From assembly GCF_001439845.1 (NCBI RefSeq), contig NZ_JYLO01000006.1, forward strand, positions 62,001 through 126,000: a stretch of 64,000 bases of DNA, in the 5' to 3' direction. The notes below the pieces were generated by a model. That model was given only the letters and a program-made list of their open reading frames with translations. It had not been told where the DNA came from and did not search any database. Shown here one piece after another: positions 25,836 to 38,213 of this stretch; within the stretch, counting starts at the first letter, position 1; the number at the start of each line of letters is the position of its first letter. A program made the position numbers and the translations under genes. This DNA comes from Pseudomonas lactis. Its GTDB lineage: Bacteria > Pseudomonadota > Gammaproteobacteria > Pseudomonadales > Pseudomonadaceae.

Positions 25836-27368
25836 TTACCGGGCCGAAGCGAGTTGGGAGAAGGCGGTGCCGAACCACTGCTGCACGCCATGCATCGTTG
25901 CGGCAGAAGTGTCCAGGAACGGTTGCGGGTACACGCCGATGAAGACCAGCAGTACCGCAAGGCCGAGCACCATGATCAGTTCGCGCGCATCCATCCCTTG
26001 CAGGACGGTGTCGGACTTGGCCGGGCCGAAATAGGCGCGGTGGATCATGATCAGCGAGTAGACCGAACCGAACACCAGGCCGGAGGTGGCGATGGCGCTG
26101 ATCCACGGCGTTTGCACAAAGGCACCCATCAGGATCAGGAACTCGCCGATGAAGTTACCGGTACCCGGCAAGCCCAGCGACGCGGCGGCAAAGAACAGGC
26201 TGATGGCCGGCAGGTACGCGATGCGCGACCACACGCCACCCATCTCACGCATGTCACGGGTGTGCAGGCGCTCGTACAACTGGCCACTCAGGATAAAGAG
26301 GGCAGCGGCGGAAACACCGTGGGCCAACATCTGGATCACCGCACCCTGCAGCGCCAGTTGGCTGCCGGAGTAGATGCCGATCAGTACGAAACCCATGTGG
26401 GAAACGGACGAGAAGGCAATCAGACGCTTGATGTCGGTTTGCGCGAAAGCCAGGAACGCACCGTAGAAGATCCCGATCAGACCCAGGGTCATGGCGATCG
26501 GCGCGAATTCGGCCGAAGCATTCGGGAACAGCGGCAGGGCGAAACGCAGCAGGCCGTAGGCAGCGGTCTTCAGCAGGATACCGGCCAGGTCCACGGAGCC
26601 GGCAGTCGGCGCCTGGGCGTGGGCGTCAGGCAACCAGGAGTGGAACGGCACCACCGGCAGCTTCACCGCGAAGGCGATGAAGAAGCCCAGCATCAGCACG
26701 TACTCGGTGGTCAGCGACATCTTGGTTTTCAACAGGTCGGCGTAGTTGAAGGTAATCACGCCGGTGTTGTTGAAGTTGACCAGTACCAGGCCCAGGATCG
26801 CCACCAACATGATCAGGCCGGAAGCCTGGGTGAAGATGAAGAACTTGGTCGCTGCGTAGATCCGGGTTTTCTTGCCGTCCGAAGAGCTGTGACCCCAGAG
26901 CGCGATGAGGAAGTACATCGGCACCAGCATCATTTCCCAGAAGAAGAAGAACATGAACAGGTCCAGCGCCAGGAACACGCCGACAACACCGCCCAAAATC
27001 CACATCAGGTTCAGGTGGAAGAAGCCCACGTGACGTTGGATCTCTTTCCAGGAGCAGAGTACCGAGAGGATACCCAGCAGGCCGGTCAGCAGGATCATCA
27101 ACAGCGACAGGCCGTCGAGGGCCAGGTGCACGTTGATGCCGAAGCGCTGGATCCACACGTGCTTGAATTCAAGCGCGAAGGTGGGGTCGACACCCGGTGC
27201 CGGAGCGAATGAGTAGTCACCATGGGCCCACAGCCAGAGGCCGAGCGCGAGTTCCAGGGACATGGTCAGCAACGCAATCCAGCGGGGGAGGGTGGCGCCG
27301 AAGCGTTCACCCATCCAGCAGAGCAGGCCGCCGATAAAGGGGATCAGGATTAGCCAGGGCAGAATCAT
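25836..27368 (-). CDS. nuoM: NADH-quinone oxidoreductase subunit M
   Basis: This 510-residue proton-pumping subunit has about 14 membrane helices. The conserved channel motif [20 protein letters not shown] is present near residue 235, and the essential Glu region is in [15 protein letters not shown]. An AAAAGGAAACG ribosome site lies upstream of the ATG, inside the short bridge ORF between nuoL and nuoM. Length and start agree with other gamma-proteobacterial NuoM proteins. Confidence 0.96.
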   Translation of the reverse strand: MILPWLILIPFIGGLLCWMGERFGATLPRWIALLTMSLELALGLWLWAHGDYSFAPAPGVDPTFALEFKHVWIQRFGINVHLALDGLSLLMILLTGLLGILSVLCSWKEIQRHVGFFHLNLMWILGGVVGVFLALDLFMFFFFWEMMLVPMYFLIALWGHSSSDGKKTRIYAATKFFIFTQASGLIMLVAILGLVLVNFNNTGVITFNYADLLKTKMSLTTEYVLMLGFFIAFAVKLPVVPFHSWLPDAHAQAPTAGSVDLAGILLKTAAYGLLRFALPLFPNASAEFAPIAMTLGLIGIFYGAFLAFAQTDIKRLIAFSSVSHMGFVLIGIYSGSQLALQGAVIQMLAHGVSAAALFILSGQLYERLHTRDMREMGGVWSRIAYLPAISLFFAAASLGLPGTGNFIGEFLILMGAFVQTPWISAIATSGLVFGSVYSLIMIHRAYFGPAKSDTVLQGMDARELIMVLGLAVLLVFIGVYPQPFLDTSAATMHGVQQWFGTAFSQLASAR

Positions 27369-27421
27369 GACGGGCTCGTTTCCTTTTGCAAGTTCGCAAA
27401 GTACGCAATGTTCATAGTCAT
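27365..27421 (-). CDS. 18-codon bridge ORF between nuoL and nuoM
   Basis: The gap between nuoL and nuoM is spanned exactly by a reading frame of 18 codons ([18 protein letters not shown]). Its ATG overlaps the nuoL stop as ATGA, and its TGA overlaps the nuoM start as ATGA. This would let ribosomes pass without a break from nuoL to nuoM. The nuoM ribosome site lies inside it. No membrane segment is present. It may be only a translational coupling device or chance; no protein product is known to me. Confidence 0.3.
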   Translation of the reverse strand: MTMNIAYFANLQKETSPS

Positions 27422-29271
27422 ACCGCTACCACCACGATGGCGCCGATCACCAGCACGGCACCGACGGCCATGGAAGCTGCATACCAACGCAATTGGCCGG
27501 TCTCGCTGCGGCTCAGGGCGGTGTGACCGGCCTTGGCGGCACGCGGGATCAAACCGATGGTCTGGTCGAGCGGGTCTTTGCGCAGCACGTGGCTGATCGC
27601 AAGGTAAGGTTTGACGAACAGTTTGTCGTAGATCCAATCGAAGCCCCAGGCAGCGAACCACCAGGCCGACAGGAAGCGACCAATGCCACTGTTGGCCACG
27701 GCGGTCACGAAGCGACGCTTGCCGAGGAACAGCAGGGCCGCCAGCAGGATACCGGCGATGGCGATGGCGCCCGAGGCGATTTCCAGGCTGTGCTGGGCTT
27801 CGCCGCCGGCATGGCCGACGCTCTGTGGCAACACACCGTGCAGCGGTGGAGTGATCATCGCGCCGACGAAGGTCGACAGGATGATCAGCACCGACAGTGG
27901 CAGCCAGTGGGAGATGCCGTGGCCTGCGTGCGCTTCGGTCTTGGCTTCACCGTGGAAGGTGATGAAGATCAGGCGGAAGGTGTACAGCGAGGTCATGAAC
28001 GCACCCACCAGGCCTGCGTACAGCAGGTTCTGGTTACCGCTGGCGAAAGCTTCCCAGAGGATTTCGTCCTTGGAGTAGAAACCGGCGGTCACCAACGGCA
28101 AGGCGGCCAGGGCGGCACCACCGACGATGAAGCTGGCGTAGGCCAGTGGCAGTTTCTTCCACAGGCCGCCCATCTTGAAGATGTTCTGCTCGTGGTGGCA
28201 CGCCACGATCACCGCACCGGAGGCGAGGAACAGCAGGGCCTTGAAGAATGCGTGGGTCATCAGGTGGAAGATCGCCGCGTCCCAGGCGCCCACGCCAAGG
28301 GCCAGGAACATGTAGCCGATCTGGCTCATGGTCGAGTAGGCGAGGATACGCTTGATGTCGGTCTGCACCAGCGCGGCGAAGCCGGCCAGCACCAGGGTCA
28401 CGCCGCCCACGATGCCCACCAGGTGCAGGATGTCCGGCGCCAGGGTGAACAGGCCGTGGGTACGGGCGATCAGGTAGACACCGGCGGTTACCATGGTGGC
28501 GGCGTGGATCAATGCCGATACCGGGGTAGGGCCGGCCATCGCATCCGCCAGCCAGGTTTGCAGCGGCAGTTGCGCAGATTTACCCACGGCGCCGCCCAGC
28601 AGCATCAGGGTCGCCAGGGTGATCCAGAAGTCGCCGACCTGGAATTTCTGCGGAGCCAGTACCAGCAGTTCCTGGATGTTCAGCGTGCCCACCTGTTGGA
28701 ACAGGATGAACAGGCCGATGGCCATGAACACGTCGCCGATGCGGGTGACGATAAATGCCTTGAGTGCCGCGTTACCGTTGTTGCGGTTGCTGTAGTAGAA
28801 ACCGATCAACAGGTACGAGCACAGGCCCACGCCTTCCCAGCCGAAGTACAGGAACAACAGGTTATCGCCCAGCACCAGAAACAGCATGCTGGCGATAAAC
28901 AGGTTGGTGTACGAGAAGAAGCGCGAGTAGCCCGCTTCACCGCGCATGTACCAGGACGCGAACAAGTGGATCAGGAAGCCCACACCCACCACCACGCCGA
29001 GCATGGTGATCGACAGGCCGTCGACGTAGAGGGCGAAGTTGGGCTTGAAGCCTTCAACCGCCATCCACTGCCACAGCACCAGGGTGTAGTGACCGCCTTC
29101 AGGCGGTGCCACATTGAATTGCCAGATGACGTAGGCGGCCACGATGGCCGACAGGCCGATGGAGCCCACGCCGATCAGGGCCGAGAGGTTTTCCGACCAG
29201 CGCCCGCGAGAGAACGACAGCAGCAGGAAACCGATCAGGGGGAATACGAAAGTCAGAAAGATCATGTTCAT
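27418..29271 (-). CDS. nuoL: NADH-quinone oxidoreductase subunit L
   Basis: This 617-residue subunit is the distal proton channel of complex I. It has about 16 membrane segments, with the long lateral helix in the C-terminal third. Key motifs include [37 protein letters not shown] (near residue 225) and [15 protein letters not shown]. The start overlaps the end of nuoK by four bases. The length is as expected. Confidence 0.96.
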   Translation of the reverse strand: MNMIFLTFVFPLIGFLLLSFSRGRWSENLSALIGVGSIGLSAIVAAYVIWQFNVAPPEGGHYTLVLWQWMAVEGFKPNFALYVDGLSITMLGVVVGVGFLIHLFASWYMRGEAGYSRFFSYTNLFIASMLFLVLGDNLLFLYFGWEGVGLCSYLLIGFYYSNRNNGNAALKAFIVTRIGDVFMAIGLFILFQQVGTLNIQELLVLAPQKFQVGDFWITLATLMLLGGAVGKSAQLPLQTWLADAMAGPTPVSALIHAATMVTAGVYLIARTHGLFTLAPDILHLVGIVGGVTLVLAGFAALVQTDIKRILAYSTMSQIGYMFLALGVGAWDAAIFHLMTHAFFKALLFLASGAVIVACHHEQNIFKMGGLWKKLPLAYASFIVGGAALAALPLVTAGFYSKDEILWEAFASGNQNLLYAGLVGAFMTSLYTFRLIFITFHGEAKTEAHAGHGISHWLPLSVLIILSTFVGAMITPPLHGVLPQSVGHAGGEAQHSLEIASGAIAIAGILLAALLFLGKRRFVTAVANSGIGRFLSAWWFAAWGFDWIYDKLFVKPYLAISHVLRKDPLDQTIGLIPRAAKAGHTALSRSETGQLRWYAASMAVGAVLVIGAIVVVAV

Positions 29272-29576
29272 CCGCGCATCTCACTGGCAGCGTCGATATC
29301 AAGCGTGTGGAAGCGACGATACAGTTGCAGCAGGATCGCCAGGCCAATACTGGCTTCGGCGGCTGCCAGGCTGATCACCAGGATGAACATGACTTGTCCA
29401 TCCGGCTGGCCCCAACGTGCGCCTGCCACGATGAACGCCAGTGCCGCGGCGTTCATCATGATTTCCAGGCTCATCAACACGAACAGAATGTTACGGCGAA
29501 CCATCAGGCCGACCAGGCCAAGGCAGAACAGGATGCCGGCGACCGCCAGACCATGCTCCAAAGGGATAGCAGGCAT
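29268..29576 (-). CDS. nuoK: NADH-quinone oxidoreductase subunit K
   Basis: This is a 102-residue membrane subunit with three helices. The conserved Glu residues lie in the second and third helices ([32 protein letters not shown]). Two ATGs are available: 29582, which overlaps the nuoJ stop as ATGA, and 29576. I prefer 29576 because the AAGGAGC site is well spaced from it and the product has the normal 102 residues. It is translationally coupled to nuoJ and nuoL. Confidence 0.94.
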   Translation of the reverse strand: MPAIPLEHGLAVAGILFCLGLVGLMVRRNILFVLMSLEIMMNAAALAFIVAGARWGQPDGQVMFILVISLAAAEASIGLAILLQLYRRFHTLDIDAASEMRG

Positions 29577-29578
29577 CG

Positions 29579-30082
29579 TCATTGCTCCTTGGCTTCGTTG
29601 CGGCCCAAGTGGAAGGCCGTGATGGCCGCGGCGAGCAGCAGCATCGAAGCCAGTTCGACCACCAGCAGGTACGGGCCGAACAGGCTGATGCCCACGGCTT
29701 TCGCGTCTACGGTGGTGTGGCCGATGGCCTGGCCGCTCTGGTGAGCGAACAGTACATACAGCAGTTCACCCAGCAGCAGGGCTGCGAGCACAACCGGGCC
29801 GAGCCAGATGCCGGGCTTGAGCCAGACGCGCTCCTGGGCGACCGAAGCCGGCCCCAGGTTGAGCATCATCACCACAAACACGAACAGCACCATGATGGCG
29901 CCGGCGTAGGCGATCACTTCCAGCACACCGGCGAACGGTGCACCGAGGCTGAAAAAGGTCATGGCCACGGCGATCAGCGAAATGATCAGGTAGAGCAGGG
30001 CGTGCACAGGGTTAGTGTTGGTGATCACGCGAAGCGTGGACACCACTGCAATACCCGATGCGAAATAGAAAGCGAATTCCAT
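29579..30082 (-). CDS. nuoJ: NADH-quinone oxidoreductase subunit J
   Basis: This 167-residue membrane subunit has five helices. The third helix contains the pi-bulge region of the family ([19 protein letters not shown]), whose movement couples quinone reduction to proton pumping in other complex I structures. The ATG lies nine bases after the nuoI stop, with an AAGGAAGAAAG site. Confidence 0.95.
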   Translation of the reverse strand: MEFAFYFASGIAVVSTLRVITNTNPVHALLYLIISLIAVAMTFFSLGAPFAGVLEVIAYAGAIMVLFVFVVMMLNLGPASVAQERVWLKPGIWLGPVVLAALLLGELLYVLFAHQSGQAIGHTTVDAKAVGISLFGPYLLVVELASMLLLAAAITAFHLGRNEAKEQ

Positions 30083-30091
30083 CTTTCTTCC

Positions 30092-30640
30092 TTAAGGCAG
30101 CAAGCTCTTCACGTTGATCGGCTCGGCTTCGTTTTGTGCGGCGCCCTTCGGCTTACCGGCAACGGCCATACCTGCAACACGATAGAAGTTGTAATCAGGG
30201 TTTTTACCGGGACCAGAGATCAAAAGATCTTCTTTCTCGTACACCAGGTCCTGACGTTTGAACTCGGCCATCTCGAAATCCGGTGTGAGCTGGATCGCGG
30301 TGGTCGGGCAAGCTTCCTCGCAGAGGCCGCAGAAAATGCAGCGCGAGAAGTTGATACGGAAGAAGTCCGGGTACCAGCGACCGTCTTCGGTTTCAGCTTT
30401 CTGCAGGGAGATGCAACCCACCGGGCACGCCACGGCGCACAGGTTGCAGGCTACGCAACGCTCTTCGCCGTCGGGGTCGCGGGTCAGTACGATGCGGCCG
30501 CGATAGCGCGGCGGCAGGTACACCGCTTCTTCGGGGTATTGCAGGGTGTCGCGTTTGCGAAAGCCGTGACCGAACACCATCACCAGGCTTCGCAACTGGG
30601 TACCGGTACCCTTAACGATGTCGCCAATATATTTGAACAT
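30092..30640 (-). CDS. nuoI: NADH-quinone oxidoreductase subunit I
   Basis: This 182-residue ferredoxin-like subunit of the peripheral arm carries clusters N6a and N6b. Two 4Fe-4S motifs are complete: [16 protein letters not shown] (near residue 62) and [16 protein letters not shown] (near residue 102). It passes electrons from NuoG to NuoB. The length fits the Pseudomonas protein. Confidence 0.97.
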   Translation of the reverse strand: MFKYIGDIVKGTGTQLRSLVMVFGHGFRKRDTLQYPEEAVYLPPRYRGRIVLTRDPDGEERCVACNLCAVACPVGCISLQKAETEDGRWYPDFFRINFSRCIFCGLCEEACPTTAIQLTPDFEMAEFKRQDLVYEKEDLLISGPGKNPDYNFYRVAGMAVAGKPKGAAQNEAEPINVKSLLP

Positions 30641-30651
30641 GGGTCAAATCC

Positions 30652-31659
30652 TCACTGAACCGCGGCAGCGGGCGTGTTCAACAACACGACGGCAGCCGTC
30701 ACCAGCAAATTGATCAGGGTCAGCGGCAGGCAGAATCTCCAGCTGAAATCCATCACCTGGTCATAGCGCGGGCGCGGAATCGAGGCGCGCAGCAGGATGA
30801 ACAGCATGATGAAGAACGCGGTCTTCAAGAAGAACCAGAAGAAGGCCAACTGCGGCAGGATGCCAAACGGACCGTGCCAGCCGCCGAAGAACAGCGTGAC
30901 CAGCAGGGCCGAGATCAAGATGATGCCGATGTACTCACCAACGAAGAACATGCCCCATTTCATACCGGCATATTCAATGTGGTAACCGTCGGCCAGTTCC
31001 TGTTCCGCTTCCGGCTGGTCGAACGGGTGACGGTGAGTCACGGCCACGCCAGCGATGAAGAAAGTACAGAAGCCGAAGAACTGCGGAATGATGAACCACA
31101 GGTTCTGCGCCTGGTACTCGACGATATCGCGCATGTTGAACGAGCCAACCTGCACCACGATGCCCATCAGGGCCAGGCCCATGAACACTTCGTAGGACAC
31201 GGTCTGGGCCGAGGCCCGCAAGCTGCCCAGCAGGGCGAACTTGTTGTTACTGGCCCAACCGGCGAACAGCACGGCATAGACCGACAAACCGGCCATGGCG
31301 AAGAAGAACAGCAAGCCGATGTTCAGGTCCGCCACGCCCCAGGTCGGGGTGATCGGGATGATCGCGAAGGCGATCAGCAATGCGCTCATGGCTACCACCG
31401 GTGCCAGGGTGAAGATCACCTTGTCGGCGAACGGCGGGGTCCAGTCTTCCTTGAAGAACATTTTCAGCATGTCGGCCGCGATCTGGAACATGCCGAATGG
31501 GCCAACGCGGTTCGGACCGTAACGGTCCTGCCACCAGCCCAGCAGGCGACGTTCGACGAAGCTGAGCAACGCGCCCGCGACGACCACGGCCAACAGGATC
31601 ACGATGGCCTTGACCACCGAGATGATCACGTCAATTACTTCCGGCGTGAACCAAGTCAT
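30652..31659 (-). CDS. nuoH: NADH-quinone oxidoreductase subunit H
   Basis: This 335-residue membrane subunit contributes to the quinone site and joins the two arms. It has about eight helices, a basic loop [18 protein letters not shown] near residue 38, and an acidic loop with [18 protein letters not shown] near residue 215, as in other NuoH proteins. The end [15 protein letters not shown]... is also typical. Its ATG overlaps the nuoG stop by four bases. Confidence 0.96.
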   Translation of the reverse strand: MTWFTPEVIDVIISVVKAIVILLAVVVAGALLSFVERRLLGWWQDRYGPNRVGPFGMFQIAADMLKMFFKEDWTPPFADKVIFTLAPVVAMSALLIAFAIIPITPTWGVADLNIGLLFFFAMAGLSVYAVLFAGWASNNKFALLGSLRASAQTVSYEVFMGLALMGIVVQVGSFNMRDIVEYQAQNLWFIIPQFFGFCTFFIAGVAVTHRHPFDQPEAEQELADGYHIEYAGMKWGMFFVGEYIGIILISALLVTLFFGGWHGPFGILPQLAFFWFFLKTAFFIMLFILLRASIPRPRYDQVMDFSWRFCLPLTLINLLVTAAVVLLNTPAAAVQ

Positions 31660-34370
31660 TGCGCTGCCTCCTGCAGACCGTCAACGGTTTTGCCGAAAAT
31701 GGCAGGCGGAATACCGGCGATGCCTTTAGGCAGTGCAACCAGGCCGGCACCCAGCTCGTCATTGATACGCAGCGGCAGACGCAGGGTCTGGCCGGCCACG
31801 TTCAGGCTGAGCAGCGCACCGTCGTTGACGCCCAGGCGGTCGGCTTCGGACTTGGCGACAGACACATAGGCGGCAGGAATACGCTCTTGCACCGGCGCGG
31901 CCTTGGAAGAAGTTTCTTCGCTGCCGAACAGGTGGAAGAACGGCACGACCTGCCAGGTGCCCGGCGCCGGGTTGAACGGACGCGGTACCGCAGCGAACCA
32001 GTTCAGCGAGTCACCGCTGCTTTCGATCAGGCGGGTGCCCGGGTCGCCAGCGCGGATATGACCACCGACTTCGTCCTGGAACTTGTTCCAGGCTTGCGGC
32101 GAGTTCCAGCCCGGCGACCAGGCAAACGGCACCTGCTGACGCGGCTCGGCCGAACCCGAATAACCTTCCATGGAGAAGGCAAACGCGGTGTCGTTGTCTT
32201 GCGGGGTACGCGGCTCGTGCACGCTGATGTCAGCACGCATGGCGGTACGACCGGAGTAACGCAACGGCTCACGCGCCAGTTTCAGGCCCTTGATGCGGAA
32301 CGCGGCAGACGGCGCGGCATCGACGATACGAGCCAGTTGCGGCGCGCTGGCAGCGGTGGCAGCGGTGACGTGGTCGAGCTGGGTCCAGTCGATCGGCTGG
32401 TTCAGCAGGGTGGCGCGCAGGGCATGCAGCCAGCGCCAGCCTTCGTGCACCAGGATGCTGGCGTCCATGTACTTCGGATCGAACACCTGGAAGAAGCGCT
32501 GGGCGCGGCCTTCCTGGCTGACCAGGGTACCGTCGCCTTCAGCGAAGGTGGCGGCTGGCAGCACCAGGTCGGCGCGGTCGCTGGTGGCGGTCTTCTGATG
32601 GTCGGCGACGATCAGCACCTTGGCGGCGTTGAGCGCAGCGTCAACCTTGGCCGCAGCGGTGCGGGTGTACAGGTCGTTTTCCAGTACCACGATGGCGTCG
32701 GCGTTGCCGTCGATCACGGCTTGCAGCGCCGCGTCCACGGACTCGCCACCGAGCATGGCCAGGCCCAGACTGTTGGCTTCCGGCACTACCAGGCTGATGG
32801 AACCGTTTTTGTCGCGCAGCTTCAGGGCCTTGGCGATGTTGGCAGCGGCTTCGATCAGCGCCTTGGAACCCAACGAGGTACCGGCAATGATCAACGGACG
32901 CTTGGCCGCCAGCAGGGCGTCGGCAATGCGCTGGGCCAGTTCGACGGCTTCAGCGTCCAGGCCTTCAACCGCAGGCGCGCTGGCGTCGAGGGCATGGGCC
33001 ACGGCGAAACCGAGGCGGGCCAGGTCGTCCGGCGCAGCGTGCACGCATTCTTCGGCGATGTCGTCGAGCTTGGTTTCAGCCAGAGAAGCGATAAACAGCG
33101 GGTTCAGCGCGTGCTGGCCGATGTTTTTCACGGCCGCGTCGAGCCACGGCTGTACGCGCATGGCGTCGGCCATTTCTTCGGCCTTGCCTTTGACCGATTG
33201 ACGCAGGGACAGCGCGATACGCGCGGCGGTCTGGGTCAGGTCTTCACCGAGCACGAAGATCGCATCGTGGTCTTCGATGTCGCGCATGTTCGGAACCGGC
33301 AGCGGGCTGTCGTTCAGCACTTGCAGGACCAGGCGGATGCGCTCCAGCTCGCCGGCTTCGATACCGCAGTAGAAGTGCTCGGCACCTACCAACTCGCGCA
33401 AGGCGAAGTTGCTTTCGAGGCTGGCACGTGGTGAACCGATACCGACGATGTTACGGCCGCGCAACAGGTCGGCGGCCTTATCCAGTGCGGCGTCCAGGCT
33501 CAGCTTGGCGCCATCGGCCAACAGTGGCTGGCGTGGGCGGTCTTCGCGGTTGACGTAGCCATAGCCGAAACGGCCACGGTCGCACAGGAAGTACTGGTTG
33601 ACCGAACCGTTGAAGCGGTTTTCGATGCGACGCAGTTCGCCGTAGCGCTCGCCCGGGGAGATGTTGCAACCGCTGGAGCAGCCATGGCAGATGCTCGGTG
33701 CAAACTGCATGTCCCACTTACGGTTGTAGCGCTCGGAGTGGGTCTTGTCGGTGAACACACCGGTCGGGCAGACCTCGGTGAGGTTGCCGGAGAACTCGCT
33801 CTCCAGCACGCCGTCTTCAACGCGACCGAAGTACACGTTGTCGTGGGCGCCGAATACACCCAGGTCGGTGCCGCCGGCGTAGTCCTTATAAAAGCGCACG
33901 CAGCGGTAGCAGGCGATGCAGCGGTTCATTTCGTGGGAAATGAACGGGCCGAGGTCCTGGTTCTGGTGGGTACGCTTGGTGAAGCGATAACGGCGCTCGT
34001 TGTGGCCGGTCATCACCGTCATGTCTTGCAGGTGGCAGTGACCGCCTTCCTCACAGACCGGGCAGTCGTGGGGGTGGTTGGTCATCAGCCATTCGACAAC
34101 GCTGGCGCGGAATGCCTTGGATTCTTCATCGTCGATGGAGATCCAGGTGTTGTCGGTGGCTGGGGTCATGCAGGACATGACGATACGACCACGGGTGTCG
34201 TTCTCGTCGGTGTATTGCTTGACCGCACACTGGCGACAGGCACCGACGCTACCAAGCGCGGGGTGCCAGCAGAAATACGGGATGTCGAGACCGAGTGACA
34301 GACACGCCTGTAACAGGTTGTCCGCCCCATCGACTTCGAGCGCTTTGCCGTCTACGTGGATAGTGGCCAT
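31656..34370 (-). CDS. nuoG: NADH-quinone oxidoreductase subunit G
   Basis: This is a 904-residue iron-sulfur subunit. The N-terminal 2Fe-2S cluster ([15 protein letters not shown]), the His-ligated 4Fe-4S cluster ([14 protein letters not shown]), a further 4Fe-4S site ([13 protein letters not shown] with CPTG) and the N7-type site (CHGCSSGCN with a later Cys) are all present within the first 265 residues. The rest is a molybdopterin-oxidoreductase-like domain without molybdenum function. A 135-base gap with a strong hairpin separates it from nuoF, the largest gap in the operon. Confidence 0.96.
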   Translation of the reverse strand: MATIHVDGKALEVDGADNLLQACLSLGLDIPYFCWHPALGSVGACRQCAVKQYTDENDTRGRIVMSCMTPATDNTWISIDDEESKAFRASVVEWLMTNHPHDCPVCEEGGHCHLQDMTVMTGHNERRYRFTKRTHQNQDLGPFISHEMNRCIACYRCVRFYKDYAGGTDLGVFGAHDNVYFGRVEDGVLESEFSGNLTEVCPTGVFTDKTHSERYNRKWDMQFAPSICHGCSSGCNISPGERYGELRRIENRFNGSVNQYFLCDRGRFGYGYVNREDRPRQPLLADGAKLSLDAALDKAADLLRGRNIVGIGSPRASLESNFALRELVGAEHFYCGIEAGELERIRLVLQVLNDSPLPVPNMRDIEDHDAIFVLGEDLTQTAARIALSLRQSVKGKAEEMADAMRVQPWLDAAVKNIGQHALNPLFIASLAETKLDDIAEECVHAAPDDLARLGFAVAHALDASAPAVEGLDAEAVELAQRIADALLAAKRPLIIAGTSLGSKALIEAAANIAKALKLRDKNGSISLVVPEANSLGLAMLGGESVDAALQAVIDGNADAIVVLENDLYTRTAAAKVDAALNAAKVLIVADHQKTATSDRADLVLPAATFAEGDGTLVSQEGRAQRFFQVFDPKYMDASILVHEGWRWLHALRATLLNQPIDWTQLDHVTAATAASAPQLARIVDAAPSAAFRIKGLKLAREPLRYSGRTAMRADISVHEPRTPQDNDTAFAFSMEGYSGSAEPRQQVPFAWSPGWNSPQAWNKFQDEVGGHIRAGDPGTRLIESSGDSLNWFAAVPRPFNPAPGTWQVVPFFHLFGSEETSSKAAPVQERIPAAYVSVAKSEADRLGVNDGALLSLNVAGQTLRLPLRINDELGAGLVALPKGIAGIPPAIFGKTVDGLQEAAQ

Positions 34371-34469
34371 GGTTCAAAGTTCTTCGTTGGCCCGTTGTCA
34401 GCGGGCGTGGCTAATGGAATCTTGTTATTCATGTGCATCTACACAGCCTTGAAGGCGTCAGCACATGAG

Positions 34470-34497
34470 CAGGCGAAGGGCACGGACCCTTCGCCTG
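34470..34497. other. Perfect 11-bp hairpin between nuoF and nuoG
   Basis: CAGGCGAAGGG and CCCTTCGCCTG flank a six-base loop CACGGA. It lies eight bases past the nuoF stop. There is no T-run on either side, so it is not a standard terminator; it could protect or process the mRNA, or attenuate transcription of the genes that follow. Confidence 0.6.
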
Positions 34498-34505
34498 TTT
34501 AAGCG

Positions 34506-35861
34506 TTACGCGCCGACTACGATCGGCTTCGCCAGAGGCGGGACGGCGGCGCTGGTGGGCGCGATGCCGGCTTCGAACTCCGAGCGGAAGTATTTGATTG
34601 CGCTGCCCAATGGCTCCACGGCGCCCGGTGCGTGAGCACAGAAGGTCTTGCCTGGGCCGAGGAAGCCGACCAGGCCCAGCAGGGTTTCGATGTCACCCTC
34701 GCGGCCTTCGCCATTTTCCAGGGCCATCAGCAGCTTGACGCTCCACGGCAGACCGTCGCGGCATGGGGTGCAGAAACCGCACGATTCACGGGCAAAGAAC
34801 TGCTCCATGTTGCGCAGCAGCGAGACCATGTTCACCGTGTTGTCGACCGCCATCGCCAGGCCAGTACCCATCCGGGTACCCACCTTGCCGATGCCGCCGG
34901 CATACATCTGTGCGTCGAGGTGCTCAGGGAGCAGGAAGCCGGTACCGGCGCCGCCTGGCTGCCAGGCTTTCAAGGTGTAGCCGTCGCGCATGCCGCCGGC
35001 GTAGTCCTCGAACAGCTCGCGCGCGGTCACGCCGAACGGCAGCTCCCACAGGCCAGGGTTCTTGACCTTGCCGGAGAAGCCCATGAGCTTGGTGCCCATG
35101 TCTTCGCTGCCTTCACGGGCCAAGGATTTGTACCAGTCCACGCCGTCGGCGATGATCGCTGGCACATTGCACAGGGTCTCGACGTTGTTCACGCAGGTCG
35201 GCTTGCCCCACACGCCCACGGCGGCGGGGAAGGGCGGCTTGGAGCGCGGGTTGGCGCGGCGGCCTTCAAGGGAGTTGATCAGTGCGGTTTCTTCACCGCA
35301 GATATAACGCCCGGCGCCGGTGTGTACGAACAGTTCGAAGTCAAAGCCGGAACCGAGGATGTTCTTGCCCAGCAAGCCTGCGGCCTTGGCTTCTTGCACG
35401 GCACGGTTGAGGTGCTTGGCGGCGGTGGTGTACTCGCCACGCAGGAAGATGTAGCCACGGTAGGTTTTCAGCGCACGGGCACTGATCAGCATGCCTTCGA
35501 TCAGCAGATGGGGCAGTTGCTCCATCAGCATGCGGTCTTTCCAGGTGTTGGGCTCCATTTCATCTGCGTTGCACAGCAGGTAGCGGATGTTGATGGATTC
35601 GTCTTTGGGCATCAGGCCCCACTTCACGCCAGTGGGGAAGCCCGCACCGCCGCGGCCCTTGAGGCCGGCGTCCTTCACGGTCTGGACGATATCGTCCTGG
35701 GCCATGTCGGCGAAGGCTTTGCGCGCAGCCGCGTAGCCGTTCTTGGCCTGGTACTCGTCGAGCCATACCGGCTCGCCGTCGTCACGCAGGCGCCAGGTGA
35801 GGGGGTGAGTCTCGGCCGAACGCTTGATCAGGTTGGCCGGGCCGAAGGAAGTCAGGGTCAT
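34506..35861 (-). CDS. nuoF: NADH-quinone oxidoreductase subunit F
   Basis: This 451-residue subunit oxidises NADH. A glycine-rich NADH/FMN segment [17 protein letters not shown] is near residue 69, and a second FMN-binding region ([19 protein letters not shown]) follows near residue 182. The 4Fe-4S cluster N3 ligands are [12 protein letters not shown] and a Cys in FCAHAPG. The ATG overlaps the nuoE stop by four bases. Confidence 0.97.
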   Translation of the reverse strand: MTLTSFGPANLIKRSAETHPLTWRLRDDGEPVWLDEYQAKNGYAAARKAFADMAQDDIVQTVKDAGLKGRGGAGFPTGVKWGLMPKDESINIRYLLCNADEMEPNTWKDRMLMEQLPHLLIEGMLISARALKTYRGYIFLRGEYTTAAKHLNRAVQEAKAAGLLGKNILGSGFDFELFVHTGAGRYICGEETALINSLEGRRANPRSKPPFPAAVGVWGKPTCVNNVETLCNVPAIIADGVDWYKSLAREGSEDMGTKLMGFSGKVKNPGLWELPFGVTARELFEDYAGGMRDGYTLKAWQPGGAGTGFLLPEHLDAQMYAGGIGKVGTRMGTGLAMAVDNTVNMVSLLRNMEQFFARESCGFCTPCRDGLPWSVKLLMALENGEGREGDIETLLGLVGFLGPGKTFCAHAPGAVEPLGSAIKYFRSEFEAGIAPTSAAVPPLAKPIVVGA

Positions 35862-36355
35862 GGGTAGCCCTCGAGCAATTGGGTGACGCCAGCGGGCTGT
35901 ACGTCACCGAATGTGTCGTCGTCGATCATCAACGCCGGCGCCTTGTCGCAGTTGCCTAGGCAGCACACCGGCAGCAGCGTGAAGCGGCCGTCCGGGGTGG
36001 TCTGGCCGAGGCCGATGCCCAGCTTGTTCTGGATCTCGCTGACCACGGACTCATGGCCGCCGATGTAGCAGACCATGCTGTCGCACACGCGAATGATGTG
36101 GCGGCCCACCGGCTGACGGAAGATCTGGCTGTAGAACGTGGCCACGCCTTCAACGTCGCTGGCGGGGATGCCGAGGATCTCGCCGATGGCGTAGAGGGCG
36201 CCGTCGGGCACCCAGCCACGTTCCTTCTGGACGATCTTCAGGGCTTCGATAGACGCCGCGCGCGGGTCTTCGTAGTGATGCAGCTCGTGCTCGATGGCCG
36301 AGCGCTCGGTTTCACTCAAGGTGAAACGGTCTGTCTGGATAAGCGTGCTGTTCAT
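35858..36355 (-). CDS. nuoE: NADH-quinone oxidoreductase subunit E
   Basis: This 165-residue thioredoxin-fold subunit holds the 2Fe-2S cluster N1a. The ligands are visible in [10 protein letters not shown] and [12 protein letters not shown]. It works with NuoF and NuoG in the NADH dehydrogenase module. The start lies two bases after the nuoCD stop. Confidence 0.96.
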   Translation of the reverse strand: MNSTLIQTDRFTLSETERSAIEHELHHYEDPRAASIEALKIVQKERGWVPDGALYAIGEILGIPASDVEGVATFYSQIFRQPVGRHIIRVCDSMVCYIGGHESVVSEIQNKLGIGLGQTTPDGRFTLLPVCCLGNCDKAPALMIDDDTFGDVQPAGVTQLLEGYP

Positions 36356-36357
36356 GC

Positions 36358-38142
36358 TTAGCGGTCCACGTCGGCCATAACGAAATCGATACTACCCAGG
36401 TACGCAATCAAGTCCGCGACCATCTCGCCTTTGATCACCGAAGGGATCTGCTGCAAGTGGGCAAAGCTTGGGGTACGAATCCGGGTGCGGTAGCTCATGG
36501 TGCCGCCATCGCTCGTCAGGTAATAACTGTTGATACCCTTGGTCGCTTCGATCATCTGGAAGGATTCGTTGGCCGGCATCACCGGGCCCCACGAAACCTG
36601 CAGGAAGTGCGTGATCAGGGTTTCGATGTGCTGCAGCGTGCGCTCTTTGGGCGGCGGCGTGGTCAGCGGGTGATCCGCCTTGTACGGGCCGGCCGGCATG
36701 TTGCGCATGCACTGCTCGATGATCTTCAGGCTCTGGCGCATTTCTTCGACGCGCACGATGCAACGGTCGTAGGCATCGCCATTGGCCGCCAGCGGTACTT
36801 CGAACTCGAAGTTCTCGTAGCCGGAGTATGGGCGCGCTTTACGCAGGTCGAAGTCGCAACCAGTGGAACGCAGGCCGGCACCGGTGACGCCCCATTCCAG
36901 GGCCTCTTTGGTGTTGTACTGCGCGACGCCGATGGTGCGGCCTTTGAGGATGCTGTTGTCCAGGGCGGCTTTCTGGTATTCGTCCAGACGCTTGGGCATC
37001 CAGTCGATGAATTCCTTGACCAGGCGCTCCCAGCCGTTCGGCAGGTCGTGGGCCACCCCGCCAATGCGGTACCAGGCCGGGTGCAGACGGAAGCCAGTGA
37101 TGGCTTCGATGACCTTGTACGCGCGCTGACGGTCGGTGAAGGTGAAGAACACCGGGGTCATGGCGCCGACGTCCTGGATATAGGTACCCAGGAACAGCAG
37201 GTGGCTGGTGATCCGGAAGAACTCGGCCATCATGATGCGGATGGTGTCGACGCGGTCCGGCACCTTGATACCGGCCAGCTTCTCGACCGAGAGCACGTAC
37301 GGCAGGTTGTTCATCACGCCGCCGAGGTAGTCGATACGGTCGGTGTACGGGATGAAGCTGTGCCAGGACTGACGCTCGGCCATCTTCTCGGCGCCACGGT
37401 GGTGGTAGCCGATGTCCGGGACGCAGTCGACGATCTCTTCGCCGTCCAGTTGCAGGATAATACGGAAGGCACCGTGAGCCGAAGGGTGGTTCGGGCCCAG
37501 GTTGAGGAACATGTAGTCCTCGTTAGTGCCGGAACGCTTCATGCCCCAGTCTTCGGGGCGGAAGCGCGCGGCTTCTTCTTCCAGTTGCTGCTTGGCCAGG
37601 TTGAGGCTGAACGGGTCGAATTCGGTGGCGCGGGCAGGGAAGTCCTTGCGCAGCGGGTGACCTTCCCAAGTCGGTGGCATCATGATGCGCGTCAGGTGCG
37701 GGTGGCCGGGGAAGTCGATACCGAACATGTCCCAGACTTCACGCTCGTACCAGCTGGCGTTCGGCCAGATACCGGTCACGGTCGGGATGCTCAGGTCGCT
37801 CTCGCTCAGGGCAACCTTGATCATCACGTCGCTGTTACGTTCCAGCGACATCAGGTGGTAGAACACGGTGAAATCGGCGCCGCTCGGCAGGCCCTGGCGC
37901 TTGGTGCGCAGACGCTCGTCCACGCCATGCAGGTCATAGAGCATGACGTACGGCTTGGGCAGGTTGCGCAGGAAGGTCAGGACTTCGACGAGCCTGGCAC
38001 GCGCCACCCACAGCACCGGCATACCGGTGCGTGTGGCCTGGGCGGTGAAGGCGTCAGGGCCAAAACGGTTATTGAGTTCGACAACCACATCCTGGTCGTC
38101 TGCCTTATAAGGCGGGATGTACAGAGCACTGCCTGTAGTCAT
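36358..38142 (-). CDS. nuoCD: NADH-quinone oxidoreductase subunit C/D, fused
   Basis: This is a 594-residue fusion of NuoC (about 1-185) and NuoD (about 200-594). The C part has [19 protein letters not shown]. The D part has [21 protein letters not shown], a [14 protein letters not shown] motif and a carboxy-terminal [10 protein letters not shown] end, all typical of the 49-kDa subunit. With NuoB it makes the quinone pocket. The fusion is usual in Enterobacteria and Pseudomonas, not an anomaly. It is separated from nuoB by 71 bases. Confidence 0.97.
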   Translation of the reverse strand: MTTGSALYIPPYKADDQDVVVELNNRFGPDAFTAQATRTGMPVLWVARARLVEVLTFLRNLPKPYVMLYDLHGVDERLRTKRQGLPSGADFTVFYHLMSLERNSDVMIKVALSESDLSIPTVTGIWPNASWYEREVWDMFGIDFPGHPHLTRIMMPPTWEGHPLRKDFPARATEFDPFSLNLAKQQLEEEAARFRPEDWGMKRSGTNEDYMFLNLGPNHPSAHGAFRIILQLDGEEIVDCVPDIGYHHRGAEKMAERQSWHSFIPYTDRIDYLGGVMNNLPYVLSVEKLAGIKVPDRVDTIRIMMAEFFRITSHLLFLGTYIQDVGAMTPVFFTFTDRQRAYKVIEAITGFRLHPAWYRIGGVAHDLPNGWERLVKEFIDWMPKRLDEYQKAALDNSILKGRTIGVAQYNTKEALEWGVTGAGLRSTGCDFDLRKARPYSGYENFEFEVPLAANGDAYDRCIVRVEEMRQSLKIIEQCMRNMPAGPYKADHPLTTPPPKERTLQHIETLITHFLQVSWGPVMPANESFQMIEATKGINSYYLTSDGGTMSYRTRIRTPSFAHLQQIPSVIKGEMVADLIAYLGSIDFVMADVDR

Positions 38143-38213
38143 GGTTTTTTATCGCTTTCGGTCAACGTAAAGAATGAAGCCAGGTTTTCGTTCTATAAAA
38201 GAAGCGGGCTGGA

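Noticed and set aside
27493..29622. 709-codon plus-strand open frame opposite nuoL, nuoK and nuoJ
   Set aside because: It runs across three certain genes in antisense, with a Gln/His/Gly-rich composition. No ribosome site or family resemblance.
36358..38142. Unusual gene fusion nuoC-nuoD
   Set aside because: The fusion is normal in Enterobacteria and Pseudomonas.
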